Shown here in pieces: positions 1 through 11,300 of a stretch of 64,000 bases of DNA; the first letter of the stretch is position 1; each line of letters opens with the position of its first letter. The position numbers and the translations under genes were made by a program. The notes under the pieces were generated by a model. It was not told the DNA's origin. It made no database searches and saw only the letters and a list, made by a program, of their open reading frames with translations. This DNA is from Ascaris suum (lineage: Eukaryota; Nematoda; Chromadorea; Rhabditida; Ascarididae): NCBI GenBank assembly GCA_013433145.1, contig CM024181.1, forward strand, positions 5,394,001-5,458,000. Direction: 5' to 3'.

Positions 1-2259
1 TCAGATGGCTCACAAAGATGCTTACAAATGTTTTGGAAACTTTGGTAATTTTTTTTTGCATAAAACTCTATTCGAAGAGAATCGACTAACATGAGTGTTG
101 TTATATGAAGTTGTCTTGTAATGTACGATGAGTATATCAAAAATTATAGCATCCATTTCACTCGTTCGCAATTTGAAACTATACGGCAGATAGACCAGCA
201 AACAGAGAGGCAAACACTCATGCATATATGAGCGCGTAATTTTGCATTGATATGCATTGCGATTTTGAACTCGCAAAACCGTATGAAAACGGGTCAGTTA
301 AAAAAAGCAAAAAATTAGATGGGAAAAGCGTTACTGGTGAATTTTAATTCATAAACGCAAAAATCTCTATTTGAGCATATAATGTGCAAAAAGTCAATGA
401 TAGTTTCTTCAGCAGCATTAGCAGTCTAACATAGTTCAACGATGTAAAAGGTTTTACTTTATGAAGCAATATCACGTCACAATAAAAGATAGAAGCACCA
501 ATTATTGATTGATTGAAATGTGAAGGAAATCATTTGCAAAAAGTAACTCAACATCAAGAAACTGAAGTGTGACCGCAGTTTAGACCATTTCATCAACGTT
601 ATTTCTACTTACATTTCGCTTTATAGTTCCATCAACTCATATTCCGTAAATTAAAATATCAGAAACCTCGAAGCAGGACTGAGATATTTTACTTGATAAA
701 CTAGATTTATCGAAAATGAGTTATCGAAACTAAAGTAAGTTAACCGAAAATAAATTAAATTTACCGGAACTGTTCGCTTTACTAAAAAAAAAACAAGGGC
801 AATTTGCACAGTTACCTTTAGTTAGAGCTTCTTCCACGTATTATTTATATTCGTCCACATGCGGCCAACAGCTTAGATTAAACATAAAAACGACATTGGA
901 AATAAATCGGTTCCTTGAAATTTTTCGTGCTATTCACAGTTCAGCTGTTTTTCCACTCGTTCGACAATGAAAAAATATTTTCCACTTTTATTAAAATTTG
1001 TAATCACTACAGAAGGAGTTTTCCAAATACCGATCTCATAAATACATGGGAGAAAATATGATTCCATTTTTCCTATTATCAAGTGGAAATCTTTTTCATC
1101 AATTGCTATTCAAAGTAAATTCCAAACTGTTGATCTTGTTGAGAAATTTCAGCAAGAATACGGAAAAACGGCAATAAATAGCAATAAGCAATATGCAACG
1201 ATCAGCGTTCAGCTCATATTTAGATCGATATCGATTGCCTTTTTTATGATCGTTGTCAACGGATCGGAATGTGTTGAATAATTAAATCAGTTGAGTGTTC
1301 ATTTCGGAAAACAAACTTCATTGGTCGATGTCCTATAGAAAATGAATGGTACTGCGTTTATTTTACACCGTCCCATCTTCCATTTTTAGGCAAATGATCG
1401 CGGTTTTGAATTTTTTAATCGGAATGCAAATTGAGTTTTTTCAGAACCTACTTTCACACCTACTCCACACCTTTTTCACACCTGCGTTGTGACTTTTGCG
1501 TCGCTTTATAGTTTTCTTCTCTATAGATAAAGTCCCTCATCTTTAAATCATTGCTGTTGTCTCTACGATGACATATCAGAAAATATGTGCTTTTAAAGAA
1601 ATACCAATTCATAATGAATGACATACTTGTTGATTGATTTGGTTCCTAGAATTATTGCGATGTTTTCAGCTCAAGAATATCATCGAGATACGATCGTCAA
1701 TTATTTACTCTTAGCAATTTTTCATGAAGAAATCTCATCACTCATCAAAATACAGGTGATTTTTACAACAAAAACTGGGGGGGGGGGATTTGAAGACTTT
1801 AAATTCATTTCCAAGAGTTTATTAAAATTTTCGAATTAGTGCTGCATCAAAGCGGTCATTTTTTGGAAAGCACACCTTAGTAGTTATGCTAAATTTCTCA
1901 TATTTCGAGGCTAGCTCATCGTATGTAATTGACGCGATTCTAACATAGGTAATTGACGTTTTGTGGATTATCAAAAGTTTTGAAATTTTCCGCTAATTTT
2001 GTGTAAGCCATGGCGCAATTTACTGTATGAATACTCTTCATGTAAAGTATTTCACGCTCTGACGCCGAAGATTGTTCAGTGACAGTTGTCACCAAAATTT
2101 CTGTTGATACTGCGAACAAAATTAAACTCAAAAAGCAATTGGAACTCAATTGAAAGAAGATTTCAACCTGAAACTTAATAATTCAAGGAGATTTATACTG
2201 TAACGAAAATTACTCACATAGTGTGTCCCTATTTTCATAAAATAATGTCTATTTCCAGG
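1..2259. other. no supported gene
   Basis: AT-rich sequence with only short chance ORFs. The ORF at 1618-1839 runs through a run of nine G and has no splice or start context that I would trust. Nothing else stands out. Confidence 0.5.
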
Positions 2260-2347
2260 TTGCCTTAATTGTTAGCTGCCTCCCTCGTTGTGCGCAGTGC
2301 CGATGGCCGCGAAAAAACTGAAGCTGGAAACGAAATTTCCTGCCGGT
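2260..2347 (+). CDS. candidate first coding exon, unknown protein
   Basis: A TTTCCAG acceptor at 2259 is followed by a short leader and an ATG at 2303. It opens a lysine-rich start (MAAKKLKLETKFPAG) that runs into a good GTGTAAGTTC/GTAAGT donor after 2347. An acceptor just before a start codon is what a nematode trans-spliced or 5'-UTR exon looks like. I could not join it with certainty to a downstream exon, so the gene it belongs to is open; the exons at 3375-4762 or 7.2-7.8 kb are the nearest candidates on this strand. It could be a chance match, as the exon is only 45 coding bases. Confidence 0.33.
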
Positions 2348-3064
2348 GTAAGTTCATTCATTGCAATTCCGTAACGTGACTAATGTTTTTTAAGAAACTT
2401 AAAAAAGCGTCTAATCGGTGGCAACATTAGTGCGGCGTTGCACTCATTTGATGCGATAAATCCGCCTCATTCGTGTCACTTATTCATTATTTGCTCTCAA
2501 TTAGATTGTATATGTGCTATTTTCTATGTTTCACGCATAGTTTTGAGTAGCGGTGAAAATCTAGTGAATCATCACAACTAAGAGTATCGAGTTGAAGTAA
2601 GACAACCATTGGCGATGTCAGTTATTAATCAAAAAATTTCGAATGACATTAAAAAATTTTAAATTTATCGCGAGAAAAAATGGATTTTTTGAGAAGAATT
2701 TCCGGCATCAATTCTCGTAACTCTTTGGCTATTGAATGCCAATAGTTCGTAGCGTTCTATGCGAACAATTATTCGTGAAATTTTTTACATTCTTTCATTC
2801 GATCATCAATACTTTCAGTTGATTATGATTATAAACACGGCGCCACGCTATTCACCGACGCCTTCCGCCTCCTCCTTGTCTACTTCTTCCTCTCTCCCGT
2901 CTTTCGACCTTCCCTATTCCACCTGCATTCGAAAGATATACTATGCGAAATCACGCGAGACAACATTATAGCAACTAGTAATACAGCTATGACTTTAAAG
3001 TACCGAGGCTGTGCCCAAAAGTTGAGATTTAAATCACCATTTCTGATGAGCAATGAAAACATTG

Positions 3065-3126
3065 TCCGCAGACGGGCGTGAACCGGACACCTTTTGCTTG
3101 CCGTGCAAATGCTTAACCACCCGTTA
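3065..3126 (-). repeat. tRNA-like fragment (possible SINE head or tRNA pseudogene)
   Basis: Read on the minus strand, the piece has an A-box-like GTGGTTAAGC, an anticodon arm with a perfect five-base stem TTTGC/GCAAA around the loop ACGGCAA (anticodon position GGC), and a B-box-like GGTTCACGCC. The acceptor stem and the full T stem do not pair well, so it is not a working tRNA gene. A tRNA-derived repeat or pseudogene is the simplest reading. Confidence 0.42.
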
Positions 3127-3311
3127 AATTTGAGAATTTGTTCGTATTTCACTTTGTGTTTGACAATCGAGTTGGAACTCAATACAATGACGAAAGCTTT
3201 ATGAACACTGTCGGCTTAGATAATTGTGGTGGTGTTGCGCTTTGTTTGTTAGTTGACATCATCTAGCGTTCAAACTGCACCATTTAGCATCACGTGCTCT
3301 TGAGTAAACTT

Positions 3312-3318
3312 TATATAA
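3312..3318 (+). promoter_or_regulatory. TATA box
   Basis: TATATAA lies 57 bases upstream of the ATG at 3375, which leaves room for a start site about 30 bases downstream and a short leader. It is one of few TATA elements here that sits correctly ahead of an ATG with an immediate strong donor. Confidence 0.4.
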
Positions 3319-3374
3319 GGCACAACGGCGCATTGGTGGTGTTATTGTGAGCCCGCTTAGATATCACCTGTGCT

Positions 3375-4762
3375 ATGAACGTTAAGCCGATCCTATCGCG
3401 TTATGAAGTAAGTCTCTTTTTGCAACAATTTTCACGAATTGTGCGATCATGAGATATAACCAAGATACGATTGAAATTTCATCATTCTGCTTCATTTTCC
3501 TATATCACGTGCACGTTTTGCGTCATAACGATGCCATGTGTGTGCTTATATTTTTGCTTTCGTCCATATTAGGTGCAAATTGGATCGTTCTGGTTTTCTA
3601 GTTCTTTTTTCGTTTTCTTGCTTTCGTACTCTTTGCTTCTTTTTTTGAGCCTGGTCAAATCTGATCAGGAACGGGAACGTTGAGTAGAAATAATTCTGCT
3701 TAGAATGGATAGAACAGACGCTTTTAAACGTTTTTCAATATGCGTTAAGAGTCTTGCAAGGAAGGGAGGTGGAGAAGGAGGTAGAACGCCATATATTTTT
3801 GGAAGCTTGCTAGAATCAGAATTTCCAAAAATTGAAGAATTTAGCAGAATCTGCATATAATTGCCACCTATTAACATACAGAAGACAAGGAACAAATAGT
3901 TTGAAGCTCACATACATTATTGTATTTCAATGTTGTATATTTATGCAAATCGTTAACTGTTTCTACCAGACATTTTTTATCTTATATTATAAGTTCCAAT
4001 TTATTTACTGATAGGCAAGCATTTTCAGCAGTTATTCAATTGCGAAGAATGCCTGCATGGCATTTGATTCCATATTAAGGCTCAACATAGTTTTACTATA
4101 ATATGTTAAATTGTTTCGCAAAACTGAGGGCTCCATGCATTTATTGCATCAGCACGCTTTGCAAACATTTTTTAAAAATTCTTCCAACTTCTGATCCCTC
4201 GGATTCTTCTGCATCCTATTGATTTTCGAAATATTTTCTGATACCGGCACAACGATTATGATAGCTTTCACTCATATTCCTTGCATATATTTTCAGTTAA
4301 TTTCAAATCGCTAGTGAGGAAATCTAAATGTAATAAGTTTGTTTATTAGGTATAATGTGCAAAATCGACTGCTTGTAGTATAACCAGTTTTCAGTCGCAT
4401 TTTTTCTATGAGATTCTATGAAACTCGCATAATATTTAAAATATTGATGCAGAATAATTTTCCTTCTTGGGTTGGAAAACATAGAACGAATTAAGTGCTT
4501 ATGAATCTAATAGCAGGTATACCTTCTTACTTCAATTGAATATTAATGCTAAGGTTGTTCGGATATGCTTCTCACTTGAGTGCATCAACTCAGAAGCAAT
4601 GGTGCATTAAGCAATTCTACAATTTTCACACCTTTATGATACTTTATGAGCCATATCTATGTGGTTGATATTCGGGAACCCCATCTCATGCAGCGCTCTA
4701 TTTCCGCGAAAAGATCTTCCTTAATGAGTCAGCAGTTTTCTTATAATGAACTAATTCTCAAG
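3375..4762 (+). CDS. candidate 5' exons of an unknown gene
   Basis: Exon 1 (3375-3407) starts at ATG and codes for 11 residues (MNVKPILSRYE) ending in a consensus GTAAGTC donor, phase 0. A second exon at 4694-4762 follows a GCAG acceptor, is exactly 23 codons (serine-rich, starting RSISAKRSSLMSQQ), and ends in AAG/GTAAGA, also phase 0, so the two join cleanly. Another phase-0 piece (WTMVLYIC..., about 5847-5894, acceptor TTTCAG) may follow but its donor is weak. No stop-containing last exon was found with confidence, and no family is recognised. Both donors are strong, which is why I report it. Confidence 0.38.
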
Positions 4763-7198
4763 GTAAGAAACGTTTTTCAAACCAGTGAATTTTATGAGAA
4801 TTGCTATTTTTATACATTCATTTGAGCTTAGTTCTAATGATCAGTATTATATGCTAAGAGAGCAGAAGTATATCCATCAATCTACTTCTATGCGTATATC
4901 GTAGAATTCTTTTGAGAGAGGTAACGTGAAGCTCTTTGAATGAAGAATACTTTCGCATTCGAGACATATTTGCAGGTTAAGTTCGAGGAGTTTAGCCATT
5001 TTCAAGGCTATTGCTCAGTTCCTTAGCAATTTCAACTTCAGACAAATATTTTCAGATACTCTTTGATAGTGAATTACTCTTTGGTGCTATTCAATACTTC
5101 AGTTTTAACGTTGGACGAAATTTATATTGAGGTCCGTTAAGCTCAATATTGATGTATTGATCGGTCGTTGTCCCAGTATCGTTGCGACGCTATTGAACTG
5201 CAGTTTCGTAGTATTTCGCTAAGTTATGCGATATATAAGAGTTGTGCAAACACCTATACTCAACAAAAAATATATATAGAAACAAGTACCAATTCGAGGA
5301 TTTTATGTCGATCTCGTTGCATGCATAAAAATTAGCATATTCGTTGTGGCGATATTCTATCAAGAATGAGGTTATATAAATCTCCTACGATTTGCGCTTT
5401 TCTCTTGACTAGTTTTTATGTTTACATAACCCAAATAATCCTTTCGTGTACCTCCATTTGATTCGAATTTCCACATTTCATAGCATTCGTACGTATCGCT
5501 CGTTCTATGATTACTATTCTGGCGATATGGCTGTACAACGTTGAAAATATCTTCAGAGTGGACGTTTATTTCTTGTGCTCATATAATGTAATCTTTGAAA
5601 TAGTGTTGAGGTTAAAAAAAACTAACGTTTTAGGCGGGTGAAGGGGAGAGGAGAAATTTTTTCGTTTGCCTCTTCAAAGAATCCCTAGTTGGACTGATAT
5701 AAAAAGAAAATAGATTTGCAAGTACATAATACGGCTTCTGGAAAATTGTCCATCTGCTGTTGAAGTTTGCTATCGACTCGCTGTTTGGCTTCGAAATGAA
5801 CCAATATACTCCAGGACTTGCTTATTCTTACATTTCTTGGTTTCAGTGGACGATGGTGTTATACATTTGCCGTAACCGTTTGATAGACTACGCGGTATCG
5901 AGCTTTTGAGTCTTTTCCAGATTATTGATTAGCCGATTTTATCGTACTGAATCGGAAGGTTGCCAAGTTTTCAGCACATCTATAAAACTTTTTCTCATTA
6001 ATTTTACAATGTCATCGATAGTGATTATTATCAAATAAACTATGAATGAATTCTGCATTTTTTAATCAGTAGTTTCACAGTTGCACATGACCTAGATTTT
6101 AATCCCCCATCCTCCCCCCCCCCCCCCCATCTTCCACTCATTTCGTAGAATAGTTTTGAAAAATTTTCGCATGAGAACCGAAAACTTTCATCCTTCTTTC
6201 AGTTTTAGCATTACTTCATTTGCTGTTATTTCGTTTCTTATAGAAACGCTCATCTGTAAGTTAATTGTTATAAGGTTGTTTCTTATTGAATGTTATTGAA
6301 GAGCGTTGGAAAGTGTGCAACAATTGAATGAAAAGCACAAAGAGAATTTTCTCGTTTGGCAGACATAAAATTATTCGCTCAATGCACATCAATGCTCTTC
6401 AGATATATCTACTCGTATGCGATTAAACTATTTTTCGACACAAAAAAAGTAACCTTGTGCAATGAAATAAAAACACAATAACTTTGCGAGGCGATTAACC
6501 GTTTGCAAAGAATTCATGCAAGATATTACAGGAATGCAAAGAATTAACCGCTGAAAAGAATTCAAAACGAAATTTTCATATATAATTTAATGTTCCATAT
6601 TTATATGAGCTATGTGGGATGTTTGCAATTTTGAAAGAGATAGTAAATATTTGCATTAAAAAATAGAAGAGGAAGAAAATGAATGAATTCTTTATAATTT
6701 TGATAAGCATAAGCGAACTTTACCGATTTCGTTAAAAGTTTTCTAAGCCTATTGCATTTTGAATCATACAAAGCAATGAAAAATGTACATTGTTATATGA
6801 AATGAATCAGACAGACATATTTAGTTGAAAGTTGCATCATTATGCACTGAGTAAACATTTGCTTAGAACATTGTCTCCTTAAATTGTGTTTGTGCAGGAA
6901 GTATTTCGCAATAACTTATAGCAAATTGAAATAGATCGCTGAAAACGCTTCAAGATCCATTACCAAATGCAGTGACACATCGGAACTCATCAAATTGGTC
7001 TAGGATTTTTTCCTCCTTCGTAGCCAAATTCCCTCCAAAATGCACTGACACTCTCTCACTTCGTATTCAACTTATCAAAGTTTTCTTTCTTTCTAAAACC
7101 TCAAAAATAATCTCTAGTATTTTCGACTCATCTTGTTATCTCGACACATTTCACACTACAGCTTATCCCACGAAATGCTCGAAAAGTGGTACTAAAGA
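4763..7198. other. intron or intergenic, no supported gene
   Basis: AT-rich, with a C homopolymer of about 15 bases at 6114-6128. The ORF at 6972-7202 has no splice or family support. If the 3375-4762 exons continue to 7.2 kb this stretch is intron. Confidence 0.4.
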
Positions 7199-7819
7199 AT
7201 GAGTAAAAAAGTGAAGAATCCTAAAATAACTAGTGGTGTTTTGAATGGGCTGATAATTTTTTTTGTCGACTTCCACTTATCAACATTATTGGTGCTCATT
7301 CTAAGGGTGATCTACGACAATAACGAGGTATAATTAATGCTTTTTAAAAAAATACTTGCAATATAATATTTCATGAAAAGAGTTGAAAGTGAGGTGCGCT
7401 TGGTGTTTATTTGTTCATTTGTCACTCACATATAGAACATATAACAATCAATGATGTTGTTTGCGAAAAAGAACTCGTGACATTATTGCAATCCTCTCAT
7501 CAACAAGGTTTATTCACGGCACACTGTCGCTTTGTCGTACAGAACAGGGGTTAAATTGAATGGTTAATTGACCGTTTTTGCAATTTCTCATGCAATATCT
7601 TCAACATTTGTTAGCGGTCTTGTGCTCATCATTTTGCGAGATGTTGAAGTTTTCATACAAATACATGGAATGGTTCTTAATTTAAATCTCCTCGAAATAC
7701 TGGGGTGGAGCAAGTACCGGAGCGAATATTCAGTGGGGTCTAACAGCCGAGATGCTTCTACCCGAAGCTTTCGAAACATTTCTTTTGATAACTTTCTTCA
7801 ATTTAACTCTATTCAATAA
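7199..7819 (+). CDS. candidate membrane-protein exons, unknown family
   Basis: Two open pieces on the same strand look membrane-like. The first (7199-7327) holds a hydrophobic run (GLIIFFV...STLLVLILRVIY) and ends in NNE before a GTATAA donor. The second (about 7590-7819) has another hydrophobic run (FVSGLVLIILRD) and then a polar serine/arginine-rich tail of about 35 residues ending in TAA, as a cytoplasmic tail would. The two cannot be joined in phase with the acceptors I see (phase 0 out; the best acceptor, GTTAG before 7618, needs phase 2), so a further exon is missing or one piece is chance. A serpentine-type receptor is possible but no receptor motif is visible. Confidence 0.28.
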
Positions 7820-8359
7820 TTGCATGTAACGAATTCTTTCATATATTCATTAAATAAGTTCTTTATTACTGTTGTTACTAACTTTATTCTCCGCAAAACC
7901 TTCTCTCCATTTTTCTCAGTTAGATTCATTTTTTATGCGCCTTTGCATATCCGAATTTGCATAGCGCACTAACGACGGTGCTTCCATGCGTGTTTATGTA
8001 TGCGCGTCTATGTGTCTATCGGAGACTTCAACTGGGAAATACCAAAGCTAGCGGTATAAAATCTGACGAATGAAATGTAGACCACAGATTAACCCCTCCC
8101 CCCCCAATCTCATGCAAACAATCAAGTTGGTTCTTCAACTTCAAAAAGAGTTGTGTACGCTTAATTGTATCAAGAAAACGCTTGCCTTAAGAAACGAATC
8201 TTTTGTAGATAAGCACTCAGGTCCGTATACATTTGTTATCGTCGAAAACTTATTATTGTTGTAGGCGTTTTATTATTTATTGGATATTCATGTGTTTGAT
8301 AGATCTGATAAATTAGTAAATGAAGTCACAAAGCCGCACTTCGTACTGATTTCTTTAGT

Positions 8360-11300
8360 ATGGCTGTTAATTTACTTTGTTTTATTTTGATATCAGCATT
8401 CGCAACTCACACCGCTTTAGTTGCACGTGAGTCTTATCCTACTGCGCAGTTGCTGCAAAAAGTTTACTTCGATTAGAATATTCTCATGCATCATATTTAT
8501 TTCGCGTGAACACTTGCGTCGGCAGCGGAATTGGAGCCGAACATATGGTCTCATATAAAATCCCCGGGTTATGAATCTTCGGGCTTTTACAGCTAAAGCA
8601 GGTTACTGAATAAACTCTAATTGAGGTAGGTTCGTTTTCTGTACAAAATTTCTGCAAGATACAATATTGCTATGACAAGATTCTAAAAGGTGAAAAAAGC
8701 AGACTTTCTCAATGTTTTTGATGGGCGTGGGAGTTATTCGAAAAAAAAAAACTGTCTTTTTTGATGGGGAAAGGATATTATCGAGGTACTGCTTTTCTTT
8801 AATGTTCGATATAAACTCATTTATAAAGAAAGATTTATAGGGAACGAGGATTCATTCGAGTTTATATTAGTAGTGAACCTATATCGCTTGGATTGATTAC
8901 CTTTAGCAAAGAAGTCATCAAACAAAACATAGTGAAAGTGAACAACTTTTTGTTACTATACTTCTCTTTACTTTTACTACATTAGAGTTACTATAGAAGT
9001 TATACTTCTGAAATATAGTACCATAAAACTCCATATTCTCATTTCAGGTATTACCTCATATCAAATTTTGAGCAGAAATTATGAATTGAGGAAACAATTT
9101 AAGCAGTTTATATTGAAATATGACGAAATTTGCTGCCGAATTTTCGGATATTCTTTTAATATTTTCTCTTATTTATCATTATAGCAAATAGTTAAAGGCT
9201 TTCCATTCATGTTCGTATATAATTTTAAAATCCTACAAAGTAATAACTCCTATTTGGAAATTTGCCAAACACACACACACTAATAATGCGAGAGTGTACT
9301 TTTCAAGGACATTCAACGCAAACACGGTGAGTGAATTTTTATTGTATGTGCAGAGCCTCATAGTACCTCAACAAGTGTTGCGAATGCCATTCGACTGCCA
9401 TAGAAATAGAGGCATATGCCGACAGAAATCGCTCTTTGCATTCTTTGCTTTGATTTTGTACGGCTGAAGATCTACACTTAGAAATCATCCTGCATGCCTT
9501 TAGATAGCGTTTCGATGATTCTCCTGACAGTTAGATTTTGAGGATTGCGTTGGAGATGGTTGCAATTTTTATAGTGAGACTAATTAATCAACGTTAATTA
9601 ACTGACTTTTTAAGGTGGATGAACGAGATTGATTAATTGAGTTCTTAAGTTCAATTATGATTCAAAAGAAGTTATTCTCTATCATAACAAACAAGTCCCT
9701 ACTCACCTGCAATATAACTATTTTATTTAGGACTCCTTATTCTGAAATGTTACTATTATCGATATGTTTCAACAATTGTTATACTAGCTAAAAAATTGAG
9801 CAACTTCTATTACACATACACTACACAGTGATACAGTGCAGGATAGCATAAATTGATATATAGTTAAAAGTATTCACTTAAATGATCTTTGGACTATCAC
9901 CTTGTTAATATGATTCCATATTTCTCAATTCAATCCTCCAATATTTCCGCATATTTTTGTATGCTGAATCGAAGCGAAAAGCAAAGTTTTTTTTTTGTTT
10001 GCAGAGAGTTCGCACCGATTCGACGCATACATCAGAGACATTTGGAGCATTCGGAGAAATGGAACTAGCTAGAAATGATGCATCAAAACAATTGCCAATT
10101 GCTGAATACGGACAACAATATTCTCCTGCTTTCAGGAATTATAACTATGGGTATGAGTTGCACATATTTGCAGTGATTAGCGATTTTTGCTTTACCGACA
10201 TATTTTCATACTGTTTAAGTATATGTTGTGCTCTATTACGAAAGAACCCAGCGTATTTGCTCGAAGGGGAATCTCAATGCGCCTATCTTCTTGGTATTGA
10301 TAAAAGGACTTCCGTTCAAGAGGGAGTTCTGTTTTTGGAAGAGGGAATCGTGTTTTCAAGGTTCCATTGCTCTCCTATTATGTCTTATTTGTACAAGCAT
10401 TTAAGCATCGTTTTTAAATGCACAACATAAATTTAACTAAATAACTTCAACCCAAACATGACACCAAGGGAGCTGGCACATTTTTCAAGAGGCCATTGCA
10501 AACGTTCTGGAATACAAGCTGGTTTGAGGTGGAGGGGGCTTCTGCTCGAAAGAATAGGATGAGGGGCTTCTATTAATTGACCAACGTATGGTTTCTGTCT
10601 GAGTTAGCTTCTGTCCTGGAGCCAACACTTACGTCATTACAGTATACAGCATTTTAGAATGCGTGCGGGTACTGCAGATGAGAGCATAGATTCCGTGGTG
10701 CGTTGTGAGAGAGACGGGCCACTTCTGGAGGCGACAAATGGAAGGTCAGCCGCAGTTTATAGACCGACAACTACACGTTCTGAAGGTAGGATAAATTGCT
10801 TGAATTATGCAGGGCTTGAAATGTGCTTCCTTTCGTGAACCTAACGGTACAGGGCTTTGATCCTTACCGAAAACACTTACAGCCTTAGAGTCAATGCTAA
10901 CAGCTTAATGAAAAACCATTACAACCTTGTTAGGTATCTCTTTTACCTCCTTTGCGTAAGTGGATGGTATTCGTTTTACTCGAAATTAGGAGAAAAAACA
11001 ATTTTTGTCGTACTTTTCAATATTTTAATTATTTGTATCTCAACATCTGACGTCTAAAATTAAATTAAGGAAAGACATTCAGAAAGTCTTCGTTTTGAGT
11101 TACTTTATTATCACACTTATCAATGTTTTCTTTTCTTAACCGTCCTATCAACTAAAATGAAATCTTGCTAATGAAATTTTTTTGCTGTTACAGCGAGCGC
11201 GGCATCAACAAAGAAGTCCTATGGTAAGCTGAGTGAAGTATATTCGAATTCAGGCGATACAGTTGAATTCGCACATAATTTTGGAAACTACATCAATACG